Positions 42,047-50,924 of a stretch of 64,000 bases of DNA are shown here, in pieces. Position 1 is the first letter of the stretch; every line of letters begins with the position of its first letter. A program made the translations under genes and the position numbers. Under the pieces are notes generated by a model that did no database searches, was not told the origin of the DNA, and saw only the letters and a program-made list of their open reading frames with translations. This DNA is from Pseudomonas simiae (GTDB lineage: Bacteria; Pseudomonadota; Gammaproteobacteria; Pseudomonadales; Pseudomonadaceae), in contig NZ_FOKB01000005.1 in NCBI RefSeq assembly GCF_900111895.1, positions 148,271 through 212,270 of the forward strand, read 5' to 3'.

Positions 42047-43369
42047 CTATAGCAGGGTAAACGGATAGTCGACGATCAGCCGCAGCTCGTTCAGGTCGCC
42101 ATCGCGCTGGTCGGCGTTTGCTGCCACGATCGCATCACGCACGCGCAACGACAGGTTTTTCGCCGGACCACTCTGGATCACGTACTTGGCCTCCAGGTCC
42201 GTTTCGTGGTGCGCGCCGTCGTCACCGTAGTCGCCCGCATAGGCGCTGTGATCCGGCGTGTGGGTGCCATTGATATCCGAACCGTTGATATAGCGCCCCA
42301 TGAAACTCAGTCCCGGCACGCCATAACTGGCCATGTTCAGGTCATAACGGATCCCCCAGGACTGTTCGCCCGGCCCGTTGAAGTCCCCCCATTGCACCGA
42401 GTTGGCCAGGTAGACCGAGTCGCCGCCTTCGCCCGCGCCGTTGTTGCCGGTGCCGATGTAGTCAAACGGTGTGTCGCCATGCACTTTCTGGAACGACAGC
42501 GTCAGCGTATGCGCCTGCAGGAACGAGTACGCCGCCGCCAACGAGTAGGTGGTGTTGTTGATCGCCCCGGCCTTGGCGCTGCCGGTGTCGAGGGTGCGGT
42601 AGAGGTTGCCGTCCAGCGCGAGTGACTGGTCATGGGCCAACGGGATCACGTAGTTGAGGTTGGTATAGTACTGGCGCCAGATGTCTTCCAACTCACCGGC
42701 ATACACCGTTGCGCTGAGGGATGGGCTGAAGGTGTACTTGCCCCCGAGGAAACTTGCACTGTTGGCCGCGATATTGGCGTAGGTCGCGTAGATATCGTGA
42801 TCATGGTTGCTGGTCATGCCACTGTTGGTGCTGGTGAAGTGCCCGGCTTCCAGGTCCAGCCCGGCGATTTCGCTGCTGGTCAGGTCGAAACCGGTAGCGG
42901 TCTGCGGCAACAGGCGCGTGCCGCCGGTGGCGAAGACCGGGGCGGTGGGCTGCATGTCGCCGAATTTGAGCTGGGTCTTGGAGACTTTGATCTTCACCGC
43001 CGCGCCCACGGAGCCGTAGGCGTCTTCGGGGTCGCCATGCCGGTCGGTCGGCAGGTTGCCGGTGCCGGCGTCCGCGTGGGTGGCGTCAAGTTTCAACCCG
43101 CCATAGGCGTAGGCGTCAACGCCGAAGCCGATGGTGCCCTGGGTGAAACCCGAGGCGTAGTTGAGCATCGCGCCCTGGGTCCAGTCGATGTTATCGGCCC
43201 GTCCGCCTTCGCGATTGCGGTTCATGTAGTAGTTGCGCAACAACCCGGTGACGCTGCTGCCCTCGATAAACCCCTTGGAGTCCGCTTGGTCGGTGACCGA
43301 TTCGGCAAACGCCATCTGACTGATACCGGCACACACCGCCAGTGCTAACAGGCTCGACTGTTTAATCAT
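42047..43369 (-). CDS. OprD-family outer-membrane porin
   Basis: A 440-aa OprD-type porin. Signal peptide: MIKQSSLLALAVCAGISQMA, cleaved after FAE or similar. The mature start GFIEGSSVTGLLRNYYMNR is the family hallmark; later PTAPVFATGGTRLLPQTATG and the C-terminal ELRLIVDYPFTLL, with a strand ending near an aromatic residue. Such channels pass amino acids, peptides or aromatic acids; the substrate cannot be read. I start at ATG 43369 so that the signal peptide is N-terminal. Confidence 0.92.
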   Translation of the reverse strand: MIKQSSLLALAVCAGISQMAFAESVTDQADSKGFIEGSSVTGLLRNYYMNRNREGGRADNIDWTQGAMLNYASGFTQGTIGFGVDAYAYGGLKLDATHADAGTGNLPTDRHGDPEDAYGSVGAAVKIKVSKTQLKFGDMQPTAPVFATGGTRLLPQTATGFDLTSSEIAGLDLEAGHFTSTNSGMTSNHDHDIYATYANIAANSASFLGGKYTFSPSLSATVYAGELEDIWRQYYTNLNYVIPLAHDQSLALDGNLYRTLDTGSAKAGAINNTTYSLAAAYSFLQAHTLTLSFQKVHGDTPFDYIGTGNNGAGEGGDSVYLANSVQWGDFNGPGEQSWGIRYDLNMASYGVPGLSFMGRYINGSDINGTHTPDHSAYAGDYGDDGAHHETDLEAKYVIQSGPAKNLSLRVRDAIVAANADQRDGDLNELRLIVDYPFTLL

Positions 43370-43726
43370 GTTGTGACTTCCCCGGAATAATGAGCGCGCG
43401 CGCAGAAACACTGCACTTATTGGCTGGCGCATAAAGGTGTATGGGCAGATGTTTGCAGGTGAGCTGTTAGGGTTTTTTATTGTGTTCGGCGTGGCTGCCG
43501 AGCTTGATTCTAAGCACAGTCTGCGCGGCCTGCAGCGGGGGACCGGATGAAACTCGATTAATTAAACTTCACTCTTTTTAATCGCCTGCGGGTGTAGCGT
43601 GGGGGCTGTCTTAGCCGCTCTGCTTCGACAAAATCCTTTGGTTGCCGCCGCAGAGTCTGCGGCGGATTTTTTTGCGTGGGCGGCTGATTGGAACTGGTTT
43701 GTATAAGGAAAGCGGAGCGGGGCGCT
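43370..43726. other. Intergenic region with a plus-strand terminator (possible small RNA)
   Basis: 357 bp between two minus-strand genes. A strong terminator at 43645-43673 works only on the plus strand, where no protein gene precedes it. A small RNA ending here, starting somewhere in about 43500-43580, would explain it. The promoter is not clear to me: AT-rich elements near 43553-43585 are candidates only. Confidence 0.4.
43645..43673 (+). terminator. Intrinsic terminator, plus strand
   Basis: A 9-bp GC-rich stem CCGCCGCAG/CTGCGGCGG with a 3-nt loop (43645-43665), then A and seven T (43667-43673). It is a textbook rho-independent terminator. On the minus strand no T-run follows, so it does not serve the oxaloacetate decarboxylase gene. 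Confidence 0.85.
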
Positions 43727-44596
43727 TTACTCTTTTACATCCATGAATTCTTCAGCCCATGCCACGTAGCTTTCCGGCAAGGTATAGGTGTGCGTCAGCT
43801 CGGTGGCACTGAGGTTATCGGTGCTGTGGGTCAACTGGCGCTGGGCTCGCAGGCTGTCGTAAGTCGCCTTGATCGCCGCAAAGTAAGCACCGTGACCGGC
43901 AACTACCACGCGTACGCCGAGGCTCGCCAGGCGCTTGGCATCATTGAGCTTGGGATTGCCATAAGTCACCAGCATCAGCGGCACCGTCAGGTTCTCCGCG
44001 ATCTTCTCCAAATGCTCGAAATCCGCCACACCGACCATGCAAATCCCATCGGCGCCGGCTTGCTGATACGCCAGGGTGCGCTCGATCACGGCTTCGGTCG
44101 GCAACACGCCGGCATTGGTCCGGGCAATGATCGACAACTGCGGATCAACACGGGCTTCCAGCGCGGCGCGGACCTTGCCGATGCCTTCTTCAATAGAGAT
44201 CAGGTCAGTCGACTTGCGGCCGAATTGCGCAGGCAGCAACGTGTCTTCAATCGTCAACGCGGCCACACCGGCACGCTCAAGTTCTTCGACGGTGCGCATC
44301 ACGTTCAGCGCGTTACCGTAACCATGGTCGGCATCGGCAATGAAAGGCAGTTGGGCGACACGGCCGATACGGGTGGCTTGCTCAACGAACTCACTCAGGG
44401 TGATCAGCGCAAAATCGGGCGCGGCCAATACCTGCAACGACGCAACGGAGCCACCGAGGATGCCGACTTCAAAACCCAGGTCCGCGGCAATCCGCGCCGA
44501 CATCGGGTCAAAGACGGAAGCGGTTTCAACGCAGGTTGGGGTGGCAAGCAATTCACGGAATTTGCGGCGCAGGGCTGAGTGAGAAATCTTTGGCAT
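43727..44596 (-). CDS. Oxaloacetate decarboxylase (ICL/PEP-mutase superfamily)
   Basis: A 289-aa enzyme of the isocitrate lyase/PEP mutase superfamily that closely resembles the P. aeruginosa oxaloacetate decarboxylase PA4872. Seen: FEVGILGGSVAS, metal-binding ADADHGYGNALNVMRTVEELE, IEDTLLPAQFG and IIARTNAG. It converts oxaloacetate to pyruvate and CO2 with Mg2+ in the studied enzyme. AGGAAAG precedes the ATG. Stands alone, next to a tRNA gene on the right. Confidence 0.9.
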   Translation of the reverse strand: MPKISHSALRRKFRELLATPTCVETASVFDPMSARIAADLGFEVGILGGSVASLQVLAAPDFALITLSEFVEQATRIGRVAQLPFIADADHGYGNALNVMRTVEELERAGVAALTIEDTLLPAQFGRKSTDLISIEEGIGKVRAALEARVDPQLSIIARTNAGVLPTEAVIERTLAYQQAGADGICMVGVADFEHLEKIAENLTVPLMLVTYGNPKLNDAKRLASLGVRVVVAGHGAYFAAIKATYDSLRAQRQLTHSTDNLSATELTHTYTLPESYVAWAEEFMDVKE

Positions 44597-44841
44597 GGGC
44601 TTTCCTGATTCTGGTCATCGTCTTGTGACGATCAATGTCTATTCGTGGTGGTGCGAGATTAACATGCAGGAGCGCGCGGGATGATGACGTTTCAGCATTG
44701 GAGGGTATGGAGTGCGGGTTTACGGTTGGGGAGAAGTTACACCAATATTTTCGAACGGGAGTAATCTTTGTATGCGTCACGAGCGGCAACGTTTTCAGTC
44801 TTCACATTCGTTTCGTTGCGAGTAGACAATGTGCGCTCTGT

Positions 44842-44916
44842 TCCGGGGTAGTTCAGCGGTAGAACACTCGGCTCTTAACCGGGTGGGCGCTGGTTCGAAT
44901 CCAGCCCCCGGACCCA
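44842..44916 (+). tRNA. tRNA with anticodon CTT (Lys), atypical
   Basis: A full cloverleaf can be folded: acceptor TCCGGGG/CCCCGGA, D-stem GTTC/GAAC, anticodon stem CTCGG/CCGGG with loop CTCTTAA (anticodon CTT, codon AAG), T-stem GCTGG/CCAGC with loop TTCGAAT, and encoded CCA. Discriminator base is C, unlike normal tRNA-Lys (A), and the body (U1, GTAGTTCAG) is closer to tRNA-Asn. Decoding identity is therefore uncertain. It marks the left end of the accessory region. Confidence 0.85.
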
Positions 44917-44941
44917 CTACATCGCAGGGTCAGAAGGACAT

Positions 44942-47260
44942 ATGTCCAGGCACGATAGGGAATCGGATGCAATGGCCGGCATAAACGCCGGTTATGCGGT
45001 CTTTCAGTTATCTCGAGCATTGACCTCATCGGGTCTAGACACTGAGAAAGCGCGTGAACGGATTGAGCGCTGGCAGCAGGTGGTCGAACACATGGTGCAG
45101 GGCACCGCGCTGTATGGCTCGCGTATACCACTCGTGGATGTGCCTGAATGGGTCACACTGGAGGTAGTCACGGGTGGTCTTGCCACTGGACAGTATCTGG
45201 CCGGTGGTGCACTGACCGAGTACGAACGGCGGCTGGCCGCCTCAATCCCGGGCATCCGCCCTGGTTTTGAACGACTTGATCTCAACACCTGGCACCTTAC
45301 GGATGAGGGGATCGAAGCCCTGCAAAAGCAACTGGTGAACAGCGACTATCGGATCGATGTACCAGAAGAGGCAGCGCTACTGTACGTGGCTTGGCTGTTG
45401 GGACAGCAGCGCACGGAGGAAGCACGCAGACTGATTGAGTCGATCGCATCTTTTTTTGAGCAACTGCGTTTCTTTCCAATGGCTTCTGACGGGCTACCGC
45501 TCGCGGCGGTGGAAGTGCAGATCTTCGATGTCGGCGATATCAAAAAGCTGCTTTCAAAACTCCCTGCGCAGCAGCGTCTGGCGGTGCAAAAACATGTGGT
45601 CGTGACTCGGTTGCCTTTCTACGATGCAGCTATCTCGCTCTTCCTCTTAACGTACCAGGATGATTGGCCTTGTCGGCAATATCCTGAAGGCTGGCTTGAG
45701 CAGGCGAATGCGCTAATTAGTCAGTTCGATGCATCCGGTAGCAATGACATCCTCAACGTTGAACCTTTCAGGGGCCGGGTAGGGGAGTTGTACGCGTTGC
45801 TAAGGCTCTGCTCCCGTGACCCAATCTCGCTGACAGGGCGTCAAGTCGGACGTATTCGGCGGATCGTCAATGATTTCGTGTGCAAACATGGTCATCCCGA
45901 ATCCGAAAATCATCTACAGAGCCGAGCCATACAGCGCCATCAGGTGGCCGCGCCCGAGCATCATCTGATCGCGAAGGCGGTTTCTGAGCGTCTGACCAGC
46001 TATACGAGCTCGGAAGGCATCTCTGATTTTTCGTCCCTGTTGGAACCGATTACCAATGAGGAGGCGAAGGCATATTCGCTGAAAACCGGTGTCGCCATTC
46101 CACCAGCAGTTCGCCGACGCCTCGAGCGCTGTCGAAAGGGAACCATCAGTCAGTTGATTGACAAGGGATTGATCACATCTGGGGACACCGTGGCGCGAGT
46201 ACTGCCAGCGATGACGGCCGAAATCTGCAGTGCTGGATTTCGCGATACGACACTGCGCACGTTGTCTATCGCAACGTCTCGTGCTTTTCGGCGACGCCGT
46301 TCATTGCTACTGCTCAACCTACAGAGCCAAGTCAAAATCAGTGAGTTGCCTTGGGTGGCGGCCGTTGAAGGTGAACGAGAGGCACACACTGTCGCCGTTG
46401 AGGGAGCCAGACAAGCCTTGATCGAATCCTCGGCAACAACTCTCGCTGCTTTCCCTCAGGCAATCCTTCCGAACAAGCTACTTCAGGAGTTTGGTTCGCT
46501 TGCTGTCACGGCGAAGCTGGATCTTCCTTTTGTGGAGGAGGTCGCGGCAGACATTTTCATGGGAACCTTTTCGAATAAATTCGTGGAAGCAGCCAGGCGA
46601 GCGGCCTCGTTGATAGATGGCACCCTTTACGCCCATTATTACGACATCGACACGAACCAACTGGCGATCCTTCCCGATAAGCCGAAATCAAAGAGCAGAA
46701 ACTATTTCCAGCGTGACTTGGATACCAGTGATGCATTGGCGAACCTGTGCGCACAGCGGGCTAATGCACCCTCGGGTGGATGGCATTCAGCAACCAACGG
46801 CAGGATCATCGAGCAACAACAGATTTTGACAACGCAAAACCTTTCGCTTCTATTTGGTGATCTAGGTTTGAAAGCGCTGCTACATCATCGCTTGGGCTCA
46901 CTTGCTCAGGAGTGCTTCCAATGGATATGCATGCGGCAGCAGATGAAAATCAAGTTCTATCACTCTAGCTTGGTGATGCTCAAAAATACCGCTTATGCCT
47001 GGCGCCAGATGGTGTTTTATTTATCCATGCAGGATGACGCCGAGAGGCGTTGCGCAATCGATAGCATCGAAGCTCATTTCACGGCTCAACCCATTGCATT
47101 CCGAGAGAGATTTCTACCGGCAATTATGGGGTTGCGTGTAGCAGCTTCCGGGCTCCCGTTGACCCTGAACCGCCGGAAAAGTGAGGGTGCTCAGGTTTTT
47201 CTCGGATGGACCACCGAACGACATTGGTTGTTACCATCGCAAACGAATGACATCAGTTAA
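44942..47260 (+). CDS. Orphan protein of unknown function (772 aa) beside the tRNA
   Basis: A long uninterrupted frame starting MSRHDRESDAMAGINAGYAV, AAGGA 4 bases before ATG. It starts 25 bases after the tRNA. No signal peptide, membrane segment, Walker motif or nuclease motif can be recognised. The protein looks largely helical (EEARRLIESIASFFEQLRFF; EEVAADIFMGTFSNKFVEAA). Base composition is visibly more AT-rich than the left part of the window. I do not recognise the family. A tRNA-adjacent position is typical for cargo of integrated elements, including defence genes, but nothing here proves either. Confidence 0.75.
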   Translation: MSRHDRESDAMAGINAGYAVFQLSRALTSSGLDTEKARERIERWQQVVEHMVQGTALYGSRIPLVDVPEWVTLEVVTGGLATGQYLAGGALTEYERRLAASIPGIRPGFERLDLNTWHLTDEGIEALQKQLVNSDYRIDVPEEAALLYVAWLLGQQRTEEARRLIESIASFFEQLRFFPMASDGLPLAAVEVQIFDVGDIKKLLSKLPAQQRLAVQKHVVVTRLPFYDAAISLFLLTYQDDWPCRQYPEGWLEQANALISQFDASGSNDILNVEPFRGRVGELYALLRLCSRDPISLTGRQVGRIRRIVNDFVCKHGHPESENHLQSRAIQRHQVAAPEHHLIAKAVSERLTSYTSSEGISDFSSLLEPITNEEAKAYSLKTGVAIPPAVRRRLERCRKGTISQLIDKGLITSGDTVARVLPAMTAEICSAGFRDTTLRTLSIATSRAFRRRRSLLLLNLQSQVKISELPWVAAVEGEREAHTVAVEGARQALIESSATTLAAFPQAILPNKLLQEFGSLAVTAKLDLPFVEEVAADIFMGTFSNKFVEAARRAASLIDGTLYAHYYDIDTNQLAILPDKPKSKSRNYFQRDLDTSDALANLCAQRANAPSGGWHSATNGRIIEQQQILTTQNLSLLFGDLGLKALLHHRLGSLAQECFQWICMRQQMKIKFYHSSLVMLKNTAYAWRQMVFYLSMQDDAERRCAIDSIEAHFTAQPIAFRERFLPAIMGLRVAASGLPLTLNRRKSEGAQVFLGWTTERHWLLPSQTNDIS

Positions 47261-47942
47261 CCGCTCGGCTGTATCGATGAGGCGTGCTTGAACGCCTCAA
47301 AAGCGATATCTGTATATCTGGCTGGAGTTCTTGTACAGACGGGGCAAAACTTTCATGCATACATCAGGACCGAAGTCAGGAAGGACGTCCAACGAGAAGA
47401 GCCTGAACGTCTGCAAAAATCGGAAAGTGGTGGCGCGCAACCTCAAGCACAAGTATAGAAAGTTCCACCCTGACACATCATTATACAAGTGGGCGATGTC
47501 CGATGTTCATAAGCCACTCACGGACCGGAGATTGCTGACTCAAAGTCTTAGAAACGAATACGGCCGTTCATCGATTGATGTTCATTAACCTAGTTTCCTC
47601 GACGTCCCTAGCCTCGCCCCCCCCCGACCTCCCACGGTCCCTGTCCAGAGGCTGATGGATGCTGGTTCAAAAAAAACATTCTTTGGGACCTAGATTGAAA
47701 ATCTGGCAGAACTTGGCAGGCTCAAAAATTGAGCAGTGCGGCTTGTCCCGGAGCTGGTTGTTCATGGCACTTCCTGATTGGCCTCAGTTCAAGGCAAAGA
47801 GGCGTCTACGATGCTGGGGCAGTCCACTGATCAATTGTGTTTGGTTGCATAAGTTGGGGTGGAGTTGATACACATCGATGACCCTTATGGGGGTATCAAT
47901 GTGCATGGAAAATGCCGTATATGGATTGGCATGTAGGTCTTT
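47261..47942. other. Gene-poor spacer with possible small ORF
   Basis: 682 bp between the orphan gene and the fimbrial operon's end. It holds one weak small ORF (47355-47588), a 9-base C run at 47617-47625 and a stem without T-run at 47278-47299. No IS or RNA gene was recognised. Confidence 0.5.
47355..47588 (+). CDS. Possible small basic protein
   Basis: A 77-aa frame (MHTSGPKSGRTSNEKSLNVC...) rich in Lys/Arg, with a weak ribosome site. No recognised family. It may be a remnant or chance ORF; listed because it is the only sizeable frame in this spacer. Confidence 0.2.
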   Translation: MHTSGPKSGRTSNEKSLNVCKNRKVVARNLKHKYRKFHPDTSLYKWAMSDVHKPLTDRRLLTQSLRNEYGRSSIDVH

Positions 47943-48785
47943 TTAAGGTGGCGAAATAGTTATTACTGTAGATCCACTGAACTCACCAGGTTGAATATCG
48001 CCACGCTTAACGAGGGTAGAGGTGATTGTTAGCGGTGCGGACTGGCCTTGTGTAATCGGTACGGTAATACCCGTCGTGGCATCCTTGCCATTGACTGTGA
48101 TCTTGCTATATAGGCTGCCATCCTTATTGAGTCGTACGCCGTAGGCATCGGTCTGGGATGTCGAGACAATCAGAGTGCTTGCTCCCTTACATTGCACGTC
48201 GACCTGCGTCGAAGCGGTAGCCCCTTCCACGGCATTATCAACCAGCCTCATATGGTCGATTACGGAATTTCCTGTGAAGTCACACTGCAGTGAAGGAGCC
48301 GCTACCTTATAACACGTCCCCATCGTACCTGGAAAATAGTTGTTGTTTGCATTAGTTATCAAATATGCAAAGCCTATACAAATGTCAGGTGATACCTTTT
48401 TCGAATCTACAAAAATTGACCCGCTGAGTGGTAGCCTAAAACCCTGTTTGGTCAAATCTTGAAGCAGCGTTAGCATGCTGGCTTTCTCATTATTGTAATA
48501 GGGCACAGTCCAGCTGGCGTATGATCCTACAGCATTTGTGTTGTAGCGTGCATTTAATTGGATCATGCACCTTGTGACTTTCTCGTCCCACGACACGGAA
48601 GAGCTACAAGGGCTGCGCGTGTTGCTAGTATCCCAACCCGTCACCTCAAAGTAATAACGTACGCCACCTGGGACGTACTCACTTTTTGTCGTGGTAATCG
48701 AGATATCGCCTGCTTGGGCCGACATACCCCAAAGTAGCATTCCTGCTAGTGCACAGCGCAGCTCCGTCATATAAGCTTTGTTCAT
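47943..48785 (-). CDS. Putative two-domain fimbrial tip adhesin (operon 1)
   Basis: A 280-aa protein and last gene of the first fimbrial operon. Signal peptide: MTELRCALAGMLLWGMSAQA region. The N-terminal domain (about 25-160) is Cys-containing and Tyr/Ser-rich (VPGGVRYYFEVTGWDTSNTR), unlike pilins. The C-terminal half has pilin-like pattern (LQCDFTGNSVIDHMRLVDNA). The size and layout recall lectin-type tip adhesins (FimH plan). It ends VITISPP without the usual penultimate aromatic residue. ATG 48785 chosen; a GTG at 48794 overlaps the preceding stop. Confidence 0.7.
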   Translation of the reverse strand: MNKAYMTELRCALAGMLLWGMSAQAGDISITTTKSEYVPGGVRYYFEVTGWDTSNTRSPCSSSVSWDEKVTRCMIQLNARYNTNAVGSYASWTVPYYNNEKASMLTLLQDLTKQGFRLPLSGSIFVDSKKVSPDICIGFAYLITNANNNYFPGTMGTCYKVAAPSLQCDFTGNSVIDHMRLVDNAVEGATASTQVDVQCKGASTLIVSTSQTDAYGVRLNKDGSLYSKITVNGKDATTGITVPITQGQSAPLTITSTLVKRGDIQPGEFSGSTVITISPP

Positions 48786-48790
48786 GATGA

Positions 48791-49321
48791 TCACTCGTAA
48801 CTCAGGGCAAAGGTCAAGGAGGCCTCGAAGTCGCCTTGTCCAAGCGTGCGATTGGCTAGCACTTTGGGTTCGCCTTGCAGGAAAGTATTGAAACTGAGCA
48901 GGTTTTCACCGCGAGTCAGCTCGCCCATGAGATGGCTTTTGTTAAGCGGTAGCGGCTCGCCCGCCAGGGTTTCCAGCCCTACCAGCAGGCCTTGCACGGT
49001 TGTGCTTCGCAACTCCAGAAATCCGGGTAGTTCGCTGCTCTCGTTGCCGCTGAAGGATATGTGGACCGTACGCTTGCCGACGTCCAGATCACAGTTCTGC
49101 AGATGCAGATCAATGGGCTGACCTTTGGTCCTACCATTGATGTAGAGGTCCTTGTTGATCACGCTTTTGAAGTCAATTTCAATCATTCGATCCTCCTCAG
49201 CGAGAATGCAAGGCTCGTTCACCAAGGTCCCGGAAAAGTACAAGTTGTTTTCTGCTGCCTGGAGCACGGGTAGCCACAGGCTGATGATCCAGATACCAAT
49301 GTTTAGGGTCCACTCGCTCAT
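48791..49321 (-). CDS. Fimbrial subunit (minor pilin)
   Basis: A 176-aa exported pilin-domain protein. Signal: MSEWTLNIGIWIISLWLPVLQA. Mature Cys pair in EPCILAEEDR and LQNCDLDVG; C-terminal FEASLTFALSYE with penultimate aromatic residue typical for donor-strand exchange. AGGAGAC lies 5 bases upstream of ATG 49321. Part of the tail of minor subunits behind the chaperone. Confidence 0.85.
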   Translation of the reverse strand: MSEWTLNIGIWIISLWLPVLQAAENNLYFSGTLVNEPCILAEEDRMIEIDFKSVINKDLYINGRTKGQPIDLHLQNCDLDVGKRTVHISFSGNESSELPGFLELRSTTVQGLLVGLETLAGEPLPLNKSHLMGELTRGENLLSFNTFLQGEPKVLANRTLGQGDFEASLTFALSYE

Positions 49322-49329
49322 GGCGTCTC

Positions 49330-49836
49330 CTAGTAGAGTTCGGCCACCAAAAGTGCCGAGGCGGTAAATTCGGTGCTGGGCAACGCAGCGCCGATACGTT
49401 TTACCGGCACGGCTTCCAGCTCGGTGTCTGTAGATGCGGAGAGTTCAATTTCTTGCGGTTCGTTTGGCCTCAATACTTTGCCACCAAACAATACCTTAAT
49501 ACCTAAATCGCTTTGTGAGGTTTCCAATGCAGAGGGGTCGAATTCTGCGGGCATAGCCTTGAGAGTCAAAGTCGCATGCCACATGAAATTTGATCTAGTA
49601 GATGTGGCCTGGCAGTTGAATTGGTAAGGGATTTTCTGTCGATATCGCTCGCCATCGATGCGATTGACGGCGATATTCTCTGTGAAGCGTACGTTTATAC
49701 GGCCATCCTTGTCGCTTATGGTGCAGATAGGAGGAGCTAATATGATACCGCTGAATTCCATATTTTTAGCGTCGACGTAAGAGAAGGGGAGTGCGGAAGT
49801 CATCATGATTGCTAAGATGCGATTCAGGATTCTCAT
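49330..49836 (-). CDS. Fimbrial subunit (minor pilin)
   Basis: A 168-aa exported protein (signal MRILNRILAIMMTSALPFSYVDA). Pilin-like Cys spacing: PPICTISDKDGRINV and YQFNCQATS. It ends TASALLVAELY. Starts with an ATGA overlap of the upstream pilin stop. Assembly by the operon's chaperone and usher is expected. Confidence 0.82.
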   Translation of the reverse strand: MRILNRILAIMMTSALPFSYVDAKNMEFSGIILAPPICTISDKDGRINVRFTENIAVNRIDGERYRQKIPYQFNCQATSTRSNFMWHATLTLKAMPAEFDPSALETSQSDLGIKVLFGGKVLRPNEPQEIELSASTDTELEAVPVKRIGAALPSTEFTASALLVAELY

Positions 49837-50330
49837 CGATAGTCCACCAACAGTGTGGCGCTCGCCTTGAACTCGCCAGTCTTAATCTCGCCAGTGTCGA
49901 GTTTGATTAACATGGCCTCTAGGACTGGTTGCTTGCGCGTATCGAAGTTGGACCAAGTATTGATTGCCAAACGCTTGCCGTCCTTTATAAGGGCGACGCC
50001 TATATTTTCATGGCCGGGTATCTCGAGTGCCGAGCCGTCTAACGCGGGGTTTCCGAGTATTTGCATACGCAACTCATTGGTCGCCGAGCGAGTGCAGTCG
50101 AGCGTGTAATTAATAGTTTTGGATATGGTCGAACGGTCGATCTGAGCACCGTATACCGGGCCGAAACTCGTCTTGATGGGCGCGTTCTTATTGATTACGC
50201 AGGGCATGGCCGCATAAACGATACCTTTGATGGTTATAACTTTCTCGACAGCCTGAGCCATGGAGCCATAGCCAAGTAGCAGTGCCAAGAGTGCGGGGCG
50301 TGCTCCGGTCATGACGTTAGCCTTAGTCAT
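49833..50330 (-). CDS. Fimbrial subunit (minor pilin)
   Basis: A 165-aa exported pilin-domain protein; signal MTGARPALLALLLGYGSMAQA. Cys pair in AMPCVINKNAPIK and TLDCTRSATN; end ATLLVDYR. Overlaps the upstream pilin by 8 bases and the downstream one by 4. ATG 50330 chosen for coupling; ATG 50312 is an alternative that gives a cleaner signal peptide. Confidence 0.82.
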   Translation of the reverse strand: MTKANVMTGARPALLALLLGYGSMAQAVEKVITIKGIVYAAMPCVINKNAPIKTSFGPVYGAQIDRSTISKTINYTLDCTRSATNELRMQILGNPALDGSALEIPGHENIGVALIKDGKRLAINTWSNFDTRKQPVLEAMLIKLDTGEIKTGEFKASATLLVDYR

Positions 50331-50895
50331 ATGCTAGGTTCACATTGAGGCTGGCCCGGAAGGCGCCTGGGCGTAGCGGAGCGGCGGTACGCTCGGTGCG
50401 AATGGAGTAGGTCAGCTGGCTATCGCCGGGGGAGACGAACCAAGCCGGGGCGGTGCGGCCTAGACGTACGTCATTGCCTTGTACATCGAGCAAGCGCAGG
50501 CCGAAGCCCTCAGCGCCAATCACCTTGATCAGCCCAGGTGTGTCGGCATCTACTACTGCGTTGAAGGTCACTGCAGCCACCGGTTCGATGGCGCTCCAGA
50601 ACAGCGAACCTTGCTGCTCGTCATCACGGCCGCCGTCGCTGCGCACGCAGCCTTGCAGCTTCAGATGCAAGGCCACGGGCGTGCCTTGGTCGCCCACATG
50701 TAGCAGGCGCGCGGTGCCCAATTCGCCCAAAGACAAGCTTTGGTAGGCGGAGCTTGGGTCCAAGTAGCAGGCACTTTCAAGTAAGGTGCCGCTCACCTGG
50801 ATTTCGGCCGATCTTGCCGGGGTAGCGGCATGAGTGGTGACACTGGCGCAGCACAGAATTGCTGTCACGGATATACGGAGTCTGGGCTTCATCAT
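50323..50895 (-). CDS. Fimbrial subunit (minor pilin)
   Basis: A 190-aa exported protein (signal MMKPRLRISVTAILCCASVTTHA). Pilin features: IQVSGTLLESACYLDPSSAY, LQGCVRSDGG, and C-terminal FRASLNVNLAYD with penultimate Tyr. GAGGG precedes the start. First subunit gene after the chaperone. Confidence 0.85.
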   Translation of the reverse strand: MMKPRLRISVTAILCCASVTTHAATPARSAEIQVSGTLLESACYLDPSSAYQSLSLGELGTARLLHVGDQGTPVALHLKLQGCVRSDGGRDDEQQGSLFWSAIEPVAAVTFNAVVDADTPGLIKVIGAEGFGLRLLDVQGNDVRLGRTAPAWFVSPGDSQLTYSIRTERTAAPLRPGAFRASLNVNLAYD

Positions 50896-50924
50896 TGGCC
50901 CTCAGAGGCACAAGTAATTGAACA

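Noticed and set aside
47278..47299. 8-bp stem with 6-nt loop after the 772-aa gene
   Set aside because: No T-run on either strand, so I do not call a terminator.
47617..47625. Run of nine C as a phase-variation tract
   Set aside because: Not inside a supported gene or an evident promoter.
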